Assembly (NCBI GenBank): GCA_016714685.1
Contig: JADKCH010000035.1
Span: 1-64,000, forward strand
Source: Candidatus Geothrix odensensis
GTDB taxonomy: Bacteria; Acidobacteriota; Holophagae; Holophagales; Holophagaceae
Length of the DNA: 64,000 nucleotides
Direction of reading: 5' to 3'
Shown: piece by piece, positions 49,294-58,241 of the stretch
Layout of the letters: each line of letters begins with the position of its first letter
Position numbering within the stretch: the first letter of the stretch is position 1
The notes under the pieces: generated by a model
What the model saw: the letters and a program-made list of their open reading frames with translations, nothing else
The model's database searches: none
Told to the model about the DNA's origin: nothing
Made by a program: the position numbers and the translations under genes

Positions 49294-49857
49294 ATGCACC
49301 GATTCGACCAGGCCTTCCGCTTCGTCCTGCCCGCCGCGGCCGTGGCGGTGCTGGCCACGGTCCTCAGCGTGGGCTGGTTCACGCAGCCGGACCGCTTCGC
49401 CAAGGGCTATGCCCCCGAGCAGCCCATCCCCTTCTCCCATGAGCTCCATGCCGGGACCCTCCGGATGCAGTGCCAGTACTGCCACTCCGGCGTGGACAAG
49501 TCGCGCCATGCGGGCATCCCCAGCCCGGACCTCTGCATGGACTGCCACAAGGTCACCAAGGCGGACCGTCCCGCCATCCAGAAGCTGACCCAGATCGCCA
49601 ATTCCGGCGCGCCCCTGCCCTGGCAGCGGGTCCACACGCTTCCCGACCACGTCTTCTTCGACCACCGGCCCCACGTGAACGCCGGCATCGCCTGCCAGAG
49701 CTGCCACGGGGAAGTGCAGACCATGAAGGTCCTCACCCGGGAGATGGGCCTGCGCATGGGCAACTGCCTGGGCTGCCACCGGGATCCCCATGCGGCCCTG
49801 CCGCCGGGCTCGAAGGTCACCAAGGGCGCCGAGCACTGCGCCGCCTGCCATCGCTAG
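49294..49857 (+). CDS. actA: Alternative complex III pentaheme cytochrome c subunit ActA
   Basis: Membrane-anchored, periplasmic c-type cytochrome of the quinol-oxidising ACIII. 187 aa, with an N-terminal helix (FRFVLPAAAVAVLATVLSVG) and five CxxCH heme sites: CQYCH, CMDCH, CQSCH, CLGCH and CAACH, matching the pentaheme ActA plan. The start is ATG 49294 (an in-frame TTG at 49288 is less likely). First gene of the act-cta operon, after the 390-bp leader. Confidence 0.93.
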   Translation: MHRFDQAFRFVLPAAAVAVLATVLSVGWFTQPDRFAKGYAPEQPIPFSHELHAGTLRMQCQYCHSGVDKSRHAGIPSPDLCMDCHKVTKADRPAIQKLTQIANSGAPLPWQRVHTLPDHVFFDHRPHVNAGIACQSCHGEVQTMKVLTREMGLRMGNCLGCHRDPHAALPPGSKVTKGAEHCAACHR

Positions 49858-49868
49858 GAGCACCGACG

Positions 49869-50063
49869 ATGGCCGATCACACCCGCAAACCGTTCGTGGA
49901 CAGGGCCGCCACCCTGCTGGCCGGCCCCTACCTGCTGGGGCAGAAGGCCCTGAGCCTGGTCTTTCAGCCGGGCCAGGCCCCCCCGACAGATCCACCGCCG
50001 GAAGCCGCCGCCCTCCGCATCTCCATCACGCCCCCTGAACACGCCATCAAGCGCCGCGGATGA
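49869..50063 (+). CDS. Small unknown protein between actA and actB
   Basis: A 64-aa product starting MADHTRKPFVDRAATLLAGP, ending TPPEHAIKRRG, in the 210-bp space between actA and actB. GGAG lies about nine bases before the ATG. It has no clear transmembrane segment or family match. The close spacing on both sides (11 bp and 4 bp) and good codon character favour a real gene, perhaps an accessory or small ACIII subunit (inference only). Confidence 0.55.
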   Translation: MADHTRKPFVDRAATLLAGPYLLGQKALSLVFQPGQAPPTDPPPEAAALRISITPPEHAIKRRG

Positions 50064-50067
50064 CCCG

Positions 50068-53055
50068 ATGAAGACACGACTCCCCGATCATGGCCCCGCA
50101 GAGATGCCCCAGTTCTGGCGCACCCTCGAAGAGCGCGTCGAGACTCCAGAGGCCCGCCAGGCGGCCCACGACGAGTTCCTCCCCGGCGCCGTTCCCGCCG
50201 GCTTCGACGACGTCCACGGCCTGCCCATGCAGAGCGGCTTCTCCCGGCGCGACTTCCTCGGCCTGGTGAGCGCCACCGCGGCCCTGGCCGCCACCGTGGC
50301 CTGCGACCGCAAGGGCCAGGGCACCGTGGTGCCCTACTCCAAGCGCCCCGTGGAAGTGACGCCCGGCGTGGCCAACTACTACGCCAGCGCCACGAACGAA
50401 GGCCGCCGCGTCTACCCCGTGCTGGTGAAGACCCGCGAGGGGCGCCCCATCCACCTCACGGGCAATGACGAGCACCCCGGCGTGAAGGGCAAGACCAGCC
50501 CCCGGACCCTGGCCGATGTCCTCCGCCTCTACGATCCCGACCGCCTCCGTGCCCCCAAGGCCGGTGGGCGGACCACCAGCTGGTCCGAAGCCGAGGGCCA
50601 GCTGCACAGTGCGCTGAAGTCGGCCAAGTCCTCCGGCAAGTCCGTGCTGCTGGTCTCCGGCGCCGTGGTCTCACCCAGCCGCAAGGCCCTGCTGGCGGAT
50701 CTGAAAGCCGCCCTGCCCACCCTGGAGCACCTGGCCTATGAGCCCGCCGCGGGCGATGCGGCCGAGGAGGCCGCCAAGGCCAGCTTCGGCCAGGCCGTGG
50801 ACCTGCAGCCCCAGCTCGCCAAGGCCAAGGTCATCCTCTCCCTGGGTGCCGACTTCCTGAATGGCGAGGACCCCGAGGCGCTGGGTGCCTGGGGCGCCAA
50901 GCGCAGGTTGAAGAACGCGAAGGAGGAGATCAATCGCCTCTGGGTGCTGGAAGGTCCCCTGACCCTCACGGGCACCAACGCCGACGTGCGGGTTCCCGTC
51001 TCGCCCTCCCGCCTTGCGGCCGTGGCCTATGCCCTGGCGAAGGAACTCGCCGCCAAAGGTGTGGCTCTGCCCGCAGGGACCGACCTGTCTTCCACTTCGC
51101 CCCAGACAGAAGTCCCCGCCAAGGCCTGGGGCAATCTGGTCAAGGACCTTCACCATGCGGGGCGGCAGGCCGTGGTGCTCTGCGGGGCCCAGATGCCCGC
51201 CGAGGCCCACCAGGCCGCCCATCTGCTGAACGCCATGCTGAACTCCGAGGGCGTGGCCCTGCAGGCGGCCGAGCCGCTGGCCACCATCAAGGACCTGGAT
51301 GCCGCCGTGCAGGCCATGACCGAGGGTCGCTACGCCGCAGCCATCTTCTGGGACGTGAACCCCGGCTTCACCTACCCGAGGGCCTCGGCCTGGCAGCAGG
51401 CCACCGCCAAGGTGCCCTTCCGCGCCTGGATCGGCCAGGTGGAGGATGAGACCTCGGCCCAGTGCCAGGTGCTGCTCCCCGAGAGCCACTGGCTGGAGAG
51501 CTGGGGGGACTTCAGCACCCCCAGTGCCACCGTCCTCCAGCAGCCCACCGTGGGCACCCTCTATGACACCCGCCAGGGCGAGGACATCCTCATCGGCGCG
51601 CTGAAAGCGCTGGGCGCCTCGGCTCCGGACAGCTACCACGCCTACCTGAAGGCCCGCTGGCAGAAGAGCCTGCCCGCCACCTCCTCCTTCGAGCAGGCCC
51701 TCCACGACGGCCTCGTGAAGGTTGAGGGCAAAACCACTGCACCCGCCTTCAAGGGGGCCTCAGTGGCAGCCGCCGCCAAGAAGGCCGCCGCCGCGCGGGC
51801 CGAAGGTCTCGAACTGGTGCTCATCCCCGGCTTCGCCACCCACGATGGCCGCCACGCCAACAACAGCTGGCTGCAGGAGACCCCCGATCCCATCAGCAAG
51901 ATGACCTGGGACAACCCGGTGTCCGTCTCCGTGCAGGATGCGCAGGCGCTCGGCATCCAGGAGGGCGACTGGGTCAGCCTCAGCCTCGGGGATACCACCC
52001 TGCGGCTGCCGGCGGTCCTCCAGCCCGGCCAGGCCAAGGGCGTGCTCACCCTGGCGCTGGGCTACGGCCGCAGCACCGGCGGGGTGGCCAAGGGCGTGGG
52101 CGCCAACGCCTTCCCCTTCCTGGGGTCCGACCCCGCCACGGCCAACGTCCGCCCCGGGGCGCGCCTCGCCAAGGCCGGCGGCAGGAAGGAACTCTCCCGC
52201 ACGCAGAGCCACCACCGCATGGAAGGCCGTGACCTGGTCCGTTCGCTCACCATGGACGAGTACGAGCACAACCCGCAGGGGCACCACCACGTGCCCGAGC
52301 TGGTCACCCTCTATGAGGATCAGAAGTTCCCCGACCACAAGTGGGGCATGGTCATCGACCTGGCGGCCTGCACCGGGTGTTCGGCCTGCGTGGTGGCCTG
52401 CCAGTCCGAGAACAACGTGCCGGTGGTGGGCCCCGAGCAGGTGGCCCGCGGCCGCGAGATGCACTGGATCCGCATCGACCGCTACTACGAGGGCGAGCTG
52501 GAGAACCCGAAGGTGGTCCACCAGCCCATGCTCTGCCAGCACTGCGACAACGCCCCCTGCGAGAACGTCTGCCCGGTGAACGCCACCAACCACAGCCCCG
52601 ACGGGCTCAACCAGATGGCCTACAACCGCTGCGTGGGCACCCGCTACTGCGCCAACAACTGCCCCTACAAGGTGCGCCGCTTCAACTTCTTCGAATACAC
52701 CGCGACCAAGACCGAGCCCGAGACCCTGGCGAACAATCCCGAGGTCACGGTCCGTCCCCGCGGCGTCATGGAGAAGTGCTCCTTCTGCGTGCAGCGCATC
52801 CAGGATGTGAAGATCCGCGCCAAGGGCGAGGGCCGCAGCATCTTCGACGGAGAAGTGACCACCGCCTGCATGGCCGGGTGCCCCTCGGACGCCATCGTCT
52901 TCGGCGACCTGAAGGATCCCAAGAGCAAGGTCGCCCAGCTGGTGGCCGCGAGCCGGGCCTACCGCGTCCTCGAAGAAGTCGGCGCCAAGCCCGCCATCAC
53001 CTACCTGGCCGACCTGAAGAACCCCGTCGTCGAGGGAGGCTCCCATGCGCACTGA
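50068..53055 (+). CDS. actB: Alternative complex III subunit ActB (molybdopterin-oxidoreductase-like fused to iron-sulfur domain)
   Basis: 995 aa, intact. The N-terminus has a Tat-type signal, SGFSRRDFLGLVSATAALAA. The large middle resembles molybdopterin oxidoreductases; known ActB members bind no molybdopterin. The C-terminal part, from about residue 768, is a FeS ferredoxin module: CTGCSACVVACQ, CQHCDNAPCENVCPV, CVGTRYCANNCPY and CSFCVQRIQ with CMAGCPSDA. These should bind the ACIII iron-sulfur clusters and wire quinol oxidation to ActA. The fused form is the usual one in ACIII. Overlaps actC by 11 bp. Confidence 0.95.
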   Translation: MKTRLPDHGPAEMPQFWRTLEERVETPEARQAAHDEFLPGAVPAGFDDVHGLPMQSGFSRRDFLGLVSATAALAATVACDRKGQGTVVPYSKRPVEVTPGVANYYASATNEGRRVYPVLVKTREGRPIHLTGNDEHPGVKGKTSPRTLADVLRLYDPDRLRAPKAGGRTTSWSEAEGQLHSALKSAKSSGKSVLLVSGAVVSPSRKALLADLKAALPTLEHLAYEPAAGDAAEEAAKASFGQAVDLQPQLAKAKVILSLGADFLNGEDPEALGAWGAKRRLKNAKEEINRLWVLEGPLTLTGTNADVRVPVSPSRLAAVAYALAKELAAKGVALPAGTDLSSTSPQTEVPAKAWGNLVKDLHHAGRQAVVLCGAQMPAEAHQAAHLLNAMLNSEGVALQAAEPLATIKDLDAAVQAMTEGRYAAAIFWDVNPGFTYPRASAWQQATAKVPFRAWIGQVEDETSAQCQVLLPESHWLESWGDFSTPSATVLQQPTVGTLYDTRQGEDILIGALKALGASAPDSYHAYLKARWQKSLPATSSFEQALHDGLVKVEGKTTAPAFKGASVAAAAKKAAAARAEGLELVLIPGFATHDGRHANNSWLQETPDPISKMTWDNPVSVSVQDAQALGIQEGDWVSLSLGDTTLRLPAVLQPGQAKGVLTLALGYGRSTGGVAKGVGANAFPFLGSDPATANVRPGARLAKAGGRKELSRTQSHHRMEGRDLVRSLTMDEYEHNPQGHHHVPELVTLYEDQKFPDHKWGMVIDLAACTGCSACVVACQSENNVPVVGPEQVARGREMHWIRIDRYYEGELENPKVVHQPMLCQHCDNAPCENVCPVNATNHSPDGLNQMAYNRCVGTRYCANNCPYKVRRFNFFEYTATKTEPETLANNPEVTVRPRGVMEKCSFCVQRIQDVKIRAKGEGRSIFDGEVTTACMAGCPSDAIVFGDLKDPKSKVAQLVAASRAYRVLEEVGAKPAITYLADLKNPVVEGGSHAH

Positions 53056-54449
53056 CGCCGCCCAGGCCGGCGCCATCCCCGAGGCCCTGCTGGAGCCCGC
53101 GCTCACCGTGGGCAAGGTCACGCCCGGGGGCCTCGACGACCAGGTCCTGGCCTTCCCGGAGACCAAGCCTCCGAAGCAGTGGTACATCGGCCTGGCCATC
53201 ACCCTGACGGCCCTCTTCATCGGCCTCGGCTTCATCGGCTACACCTTCATCACCGGCATCGGCGCCTGGGGCAACAACAGCCCCGTGTTCTGGGCCTTCG
53301 ACATCATCAATTTCGTGTTCTGGGTGGGCATCGGCCATGCCGGCACGCTCATCTCGGCCATCCTCTTCCTGTTCCGCAAGCGCTGGCGCAACGCCATCGC
53401 CCGCTTTGCCGAGGCCATGACCATCTTCGCGGTCATGTGCGCCGTGGTCTTCCCCCTGATCCACGTCGGGCGGCCCTGGCTGGCCTACTGGCTCTTCCCC
53501 TACCCGAACCAGCGCGCCCTCTGGACCAACTTCCGGTCCCCCCTGCTCTGGGACGTCTTCGCGGTGAACACCTACTTCTCCGTGTCCCTGATGTTCTGGG
53601 TACCTGGGCCTGATTCCGGACATCGCCTCCATGCGCGACCGCACCACCAGCAAGCTGCGCAAGGTGATCTACACCGTGCTGGCCCTGGGCTGGCGTGGCG
53701 CCGCCCGGCACTGGCAGCACTATGAGAAGGCCTACCTGCTGCTGGCGGGCCTGGCCACGGGCCTGGTGCTGTCCGTGCACTCGGTGGTGAGCTTCGACTT
53801 CGCCACCTCCGTGGTGCCCGGCTGGCACATGACCATCTTCCCGCCCTACTTCGTGGCGGGCGCCATCTTCGCCGGCTTCGCCATGGTGGTGATGGTGCTG
53901 GTGGTGGTGCGCGAGACCATGCAGCTGAAGAACCTGATCACCGACCGCCATCTGGACGTGATGAACAAGGTGATCCTCGCCATGAGCTGCATCATGGGCT
54001 ACAGCTACATGATGGAGGGCTTCACGGCCTGGTACTCCATGAACGAGTACCTGCACCACGGCTTCATGAACATCATCACGGGCACCTACGGCTGGGCCGG
54101 CTGGCTCACCATCTTCTGCAACATCCTCTTCCCCCAGATCCTCTGGTTCAAGAAGGCCCGCACCAGCTACTTCTGGATGATCCTGGTGGCCCTGGGCGTC
54201 ACGGTCGGCATGTGGTTCGAGCGCTTCGTGATCATCGTGATCTCGCTGCACCAGGACTACCTGCCCTCGGCGTGGCGCATCTACCAGCCCACCCTGACGG
54301 ACTTCGGCATCCTGCTGGGCACCTTCGGGCTCTTCTTCACCATGGTCCTGCTCTTCGCCCGGGTCCTGCCGGTCATCGCGACCACGGAAGTGAAGGCGAT
54401 CCTGCCGGACGCGCAGCCCTCTCACCATGGAGATGACCACCATGTCTGA
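53045..54449 (+). CDS. actC: Alternative complex III NrfD-like membrane subunit ActC (one frameshift)
   Basis: ActC is a polytopic NrfD/PsrC-like protein that forms a quinol site. The first frame to about 53600 has several helices (WYIGLAITLTALFIGLGFIG, FDIINFVFWVGIGHAGTLIS) and VFPLIHVGRPW. After an indel in SVSLMFW the chain resumes LGLIPDIASMRDRTTSKLRK, then VLSVHSVVSFDFATSVVPGW and LMEGFTAW-like segments, ending HHGDDHHV. About 467 aa. The frameshift would be lethal for the complex if real, so it is probably an error. Confidence 0.93.
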
Positions 54450-55584
54450 GACCTCGTACTCCGTCCTCGGCATCTTCGACACGCCCAACGCCCTGATGGC
54501 GGCCATCCCCAAGGCCCGCGCCGCCAAGCTGGGCACCGTCGAGGCCTACACGCCCTACCCGATCCACGGCATCGACGAGGCCCTGGGCCTGCGCAAGTCC
54601 CCCCTGGGCGGCATGGTGCTGGTCATGGGTGTCCTCGGCGCGCTCACGGCCTTCGGCTTCCAGTACTGGATCAGCGCCATCGACTACCCGATCATCACCG
54701 GCGGCAAGCCGGCCGACTCCTGGGAAGCCTTCATCCCCATCATGTTCGAAGTGACGGTGCTCTTCGCCACCTTCACGGCGGGCCTCGGGATGCTGCTCCT
54801 GCTCAACAAGCTGCCCTTCTTCGGGCATCCGGTGCTCTCCTCCAAGGCCATCGCGGGCATCACCCGCGATCGCTACGCGCTGGCCATCGAGGCCGAGAGC
54901 GAGGGGTTCGACAGCGCCGCCGCCGCTGCCACCCTGCGTGCCGCGGGGGCCGTCGAGGTGGAGGTGCTGCCTGCTCCCGACCGCAGCCCCTTCCTGACCA
55001 GCGACTTCATCCTGCGCACCCTGGGTGGCATCTTCGCGGCCTGCCTGGTGGCGGGAGTGGCGATCTACACCCTGACCAAGTGGTTCCCCCTGCTGAAGCC
55101 CATGGTCTACATGCAGGACCAGCCGCGCCTCAACCCCCAGAAGGCGTCCGCCTTCTTCAAGGACGGGCACGGCATGCAGAAGCCCGTGCCCGGCACCGTG
55201 GCCCGGGGCTTCCTGCCCACCGCCACCGGCACCCAGGAGGCCTCGGCCACCTTGGTGAATCCCCTGCCCCGCACCCAGGAGGTCTTCGTCCTGGGCCGCA
55301 AGGTCTACACCAACCGCTGTGAGGTCTGCCACGGCGCCGTGGGCAACGGCTCTGGCAGCCTGACCGCGGCCTATGGGGCCAAGGCCGCGAACCTCCAGGC
55401 CAAGCAGTTCCTGGACTACCCGGACGGCAAGATCTACTGGGCCATCGTCCACGGGAAGAACGCCATGCCCTCCCATGCCCCCTACCTCTCCGACCGGGAG
55501 CGCTGGGCCGTGGTGCACTACGTGCGCGCCCTGCAGCGGGCCCAGAACGCCAAGGACGAGGACCTGAAGGTGGTCACCCCATGA
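54442..55584 (+). CDS. Alternative complex III ActD-ActE fusion (DUF3341 plus monoheme cytochrome c)
   Basis: 380 aa. The N-terminal part is ActD-like (YSVLGIFDTPNALMAAIPKA, HGIDEALGLRKSPLGGMVLV, with two helices). After a linker and a third helix (LGGIFAACLVAGVAIYTLTK) it continues with a cytochrome c domain: VYTNRCEVCHGAVGNGSGSL with heme site CEVCH and the axial Met region KNAMPSHAPYLSDRERWAVV. In many genomes ActD and ActE are separate. ATG 54442 was chosen (alternative 54427, also inside actC). Coupled to actF by ATGA. Confidence 0.9.
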   Translation: MSETSYSVLGIFDTPNALMAAIPKARAAKLGTVEAYTPYPIHGIDEALGLRKSPLGGMVLVMGVLGALTAFGFQYWISAIDYPIITGGKPADSWEAFIPIMFEVTVLFATFTAGLGMLLLLNKLPFFGHPVLSSKAIAGITRDRYALAIEAESEGFDSAAAAATLRAAGAVEVEVLPAPDRSPFLTSDFILRTLGGIFAACLVAGVAIYTLTKWFPLLKPMVYMQDQPRLNPQKASAFFKDGHGMQKPVPGTVARGFLPTATGTQEASATLVNPLPRTQEVFVLGRKVYTNRCEVCHGAVGNGSGSLTAAYGAKAANLQAKQFLDYPDGKIYWAIVHGKNAMPSHAPYLSDRERWAVVHYVRALQRAQNAKDEDLKVVTP

Positions 55585-56729
55585 GCCAGAACAAGAACAC
55601 CTCCACCCTGATCTGGGGCGCCACGGCGCTCGGCGCCCTGGGCGTCGTCGCCACCTATGCGGCAGCCGGTCCCGAGCGCTTCTGGGCCAACTGGATCCTC
55701 TGGTTCGTCCTGATGTTCACCCTGGGCCTCGGCGCCCTCTTCATCGTGGCCCTCGAGCACCTGGTGAGCGCCCGCTGGAGCGTGCCCATCCGCCGCATCC
55801 CCGAGCGCCTGGCCACCCTGCTGCTGCCCGCCATCCCCGTGGGCCTCATCGCCCTGGGCGCCATCCCCGTGCTCTACCCCGGTGCCCGGCCCGAGGCGGC
55901 CCACCATCCGATCCTGGCCGGCAAGGCCTTCTGGCTGAGCCTGCCCTTCTTCTCCGCCCGCACCCTCATCGCCTTCGGGCTCTGCCTCCTGGGCCTGGCC
56001 GTGCTGGTGGGGGGCTCCCTGAAGCAGGACGGCACCAAGGATCCCGCCTTCAATATCCGGGCCCGGAAGTTCGCCCCCGCCTTCATGGCGATCTTCGCCC
56101 TGGTCATCACCCTCATCGCCTTCGACTGGATCTCTGGGCTCACCCCGGAGTGGTACAGCGACATCTTTGGCGTCTATGTCTTTGCCGGCGCCTTCCTCAG
56201 CGGCCTGGCGGCCACCGCGCTGTCGGTGCTCTACCTCCAGGACCGGAACCGCCTGGAGGGCGTCAAGGGAGACCACCTCTACAACCTGGGCGCCTTCCTC
56301 TTCGGCTTCACCGTGTTCTGGTCCTACATCGGCTTTGCCCAGTACATGCTGATGTGGTACGCCAACCTGCCGGATGAGGTCATCTACTACAAGGTCCGCC
56401 TGGCCGGCGCCTGGCGCGTCATCACCATCTCCCTCGCCTTCCTGCACTTCGTCCTGCCTTTCTTCGCCCTGGTGACCCGGGATTCAAAGAAGGACCCCAA
56501 GCGCCTGCGCCGCGTGGCCTGCCTGATGCTCGGTGCCCATGTGCTGGACATGTACTGGCTCATCTTCCCCGTGCTCGGCGCCAAGCCCTACTTCTCCTGG
56601 CCCGAGATCAGCTTCGCCCTCTTCTTCCTGGGTGGGATCCTGCTCTGGGTCCGCGGCGCCATGCAGAAGGGCGAGGACATGCCCGTCGGTGATCCCTTCC
56701 TCCGCGAGGGTCTGGAGTTCCGGCTATGA
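55581..56729 (+). CDS. actF: Alternative complex III membrane subunit ActF
   Basis: 382-aa polytopic protein, a shorter NrfD-like relative of ActC. Helices include LIWGATALGALGVVATYAAA, ILWFVLMFTLGLGALFIVAL, LAFLHFVLPFFALV and LFFLGGILLWVRGAM. Conserved features are ALEHLVSARWSVPIRRIPER and TVFWSYIGFAQYMLMWYANL. Placed exactly after actDE as in ACIII operons, overlapping at both ends by 4 bp. Confidence 0.93.
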   Translation: MSQNKNTSTLIWGATALGALGVVATYAAAGPERFWANWILWFVLMFTLGLGALFIVALEHLVSARWSVPIRRIPERLATLLLPAIPVGLIALGAIPVLYPGARPEAAHHPILAGKAFWLSLPFFSARTLIAFGLCLLGLAVLVGGSLKQDGTKDPAFNIRARKFAPAFMAIFALVITLIAFDWISGLTPEWYSDIFGVYVFAGAFLSGLAATALSVLYLQDRNRLEGVKGDHLYNLGAFLFGFTVFWSYIGFAQYMLMWYANLPDEVIYYKVRLAGAWRVITISLAFLHFVLPFFALVTRDSKKDPKRLRRVACLMLGAHVLDMYWLIFPVLGAKPYFSWPEISFALFFLGGILLWVRGAMQKGEDMPVGDPFLREGLEFRL

Positions 56730-57424
56730 AGCTCAACGACTACCTCTCTCCCGAGGAGCTGAAGCGCCTCGCCTCCGCCCTGCTCTTGGTGCTGGGTTTC
56801 ATCGCCATCGCCGCCTTCTTCGGCTTCACCGTGGTGCCCGGCCTGCGCTACCAGGCCCACACCACCGACACCTCCGTCCAGGCCGTGCAGGGCGAGACCG
56901 GCTGGCTGGACCCGACGGAGTATCCCGCGGTGGCCCGGGAGGTCATCCCCCCCATCGACCCCAAGACCGTCATGACCCCCAATCCTGAGCTTCTGGCCCG
57001 GGGGAAGGCGCTCTACGACCAGAACTGCGCCACCTGCCACGGGGCGGAGGGCAAGGGCGATGGCGCCGCCGGCAAGGGGCTCAATCCCAAGCCACGCAAT
57101 TTCGCGGAAAAGGCGGGCTGGAAGAACGGCACCCGGGTCGAAGACATCTACAAGACCCTGGAGGAGGGCATCAAGGGGAGTTCCATGGTGTCCTACAACT
57201 ACCTGCGCAAGAAGGACCGCATGGCCCTGGTGCATGCGGTGCAGGCCATGGGCTCGTACGACCACGGTGCCAGCGACCCCAAGGCCCTCGCCAACCTGGA
57301 GAAGCTCTTCGCCAGCGCCGGCGAGGTCATCCCCAACCGCATCCCCGTAAGCCGGGCCGTGACCATCCTCTGCCGCGAATATGCGGAAGCCCGGCCCCAG
57401 CCCACCCCCTCGACGCTCCGCTGA
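56726..57424 (+). CDS. Membrane-anchored monoheme cytochrome c
   Basis: 232 aa. One N-terminal helix (LASALLLVLGFIAIAAFFGF) then a periplasmic part with the heme site CATCH (GKALYDQNCATCHGAEGKGD) and an axial-Met region (GIKGSSMVSYNYLRKKDRMA). Coupled to actF by ATGA and just before sco. As ActE is already fused to ActD, this may be a second ActE-like subunit or the carrier between ACIII and the oxidase. Confidence 0.88.
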   Translation: MKLNDYLSPEELKRLASALLLVLGFIAIAAFFGFTVVPGLRYQAHTTDTSVQAVQGETGWLDPTEYPAVAREVIPPIDPKTVMTPNPELLARGKALYDQNCATCHGAEGKGDGAAGKGLNPKPRNFAEKAGWKNGTRVEDIYKTLEEGIKGSSMVSYNYLRKKDRMALVHAVQAMGSYDHGASDPKALANLEKLFASAGEVIPNRIPVSRAVTILCREYAEARPQPTPSTLR

Positions 57425-57428
57425 TCCC

Positions 57429-58241
57429 ATGACCACACCTTCGCTTCGTCCACTTCTGCTCTGCTTCACGCTCGCCGCCATGGCGGTGGGTCCGATGCCC
57501 GTGCAGGCGCAGTCCCCGGCTCCGACCTTCACCCCCGAAGAGGTGGGCATCAACGAGAAGCTGGGCACCACCATCCCCCTCGACCTCGAATTGAAGGACG
57601 AGGACGGCAGGACCGTCACCCTGCGCCAGCTCATCGACAAACCCACCATCCTGACCCTCAACTACTTCCGCTGCGCAGGCATCTGCACCCCCCAGCTGGC
57701 CGGTGTGGCCGAGGTGCTGAACCGCACGGCGGCCGTGCCCGGCCAGGACTTCCAGGTGCTCACCGTGAGCTTTGATGAGCGGGATGTTCCGGAGGTCGCT
57801 GCCCAGAAGCGGACCAACTACCTCGGCGAGATCACCCGGCCCATGCCCCCCGCCGCCTGGCGTTTCCTGACGGGACCCGGTGCCACCACCAAGGCCCTGG
57901 CGGACGCCGTGGGGTTCAAGTTCAAGCAGGACAAGGATGACTTCGTCCATGCCGCCGCCATCATCTTCATCAGCCCCAAGGGCCAGGTCACCCGCTACAT
58001 GTATGGGGTCTCCTACCTGCCCGCCGATCTGCAGCTGGCGGCCCAGGAGGCGGCCCGCGGGGAGGCCCAGCCCACCATCAACAAGTTCCTGAAGTTCTGT
58101 TTCAGCTATGACCCCGTCGGGCGCAAGTACGTGCTGAACACCACCTCCCTCGGCGCCATCGTCATCATCCTGGCGTCCCTGGTCTTCGTGTTCACACTCA
58201 CCCGCAGGGGGCGCAAGTCCAAGTCGGAGGAGGGCCAATGA
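57429..58241 (+). CDS. SCO1/SenC family copper chaperone
   Basis: Sco proteins deliver copper to the CuA site of oxidase subunit II. 270 aa. Signal peptide (PLLLCFTLAAMAVGPMPVQA), thioredoxin fold with the copper motif NYFRCAGICTPQ (CxxxC) and the distal His in DDFVHAAAIIFI. A C-terminal helix (SLGAIVIILASLVFVFTL) anchors it, so the body faces the periplasm. ATG 57429, five bases after the cytochrome stop; overlaps ctaD by 4 bp. Confidence 0.93.
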   Translation: MTTPSLRPLLLCFTLAAMAVGPMPVQAQSPAPTFTPEEVGINEKLGTTIPLDLELKDEDGRTVTLRQLIDKPTILTLNYFRCAGICTPQLAGVAEVLNRTAAVPGQDFQVLTVSFDERDVPEVAAQKRTNYLGEITRPMPPAAWRFLTGPGATTKALADAVGFKFKQDKDDFVHAAAIIFISPKGQVTRYMYGVSYLPADLQLAAQEAARGEAQPTINKFLKFCFSYDPVGRKYVLNTTSLGAIVIILASLVFVFTLTRRGRKSKSEEGQ

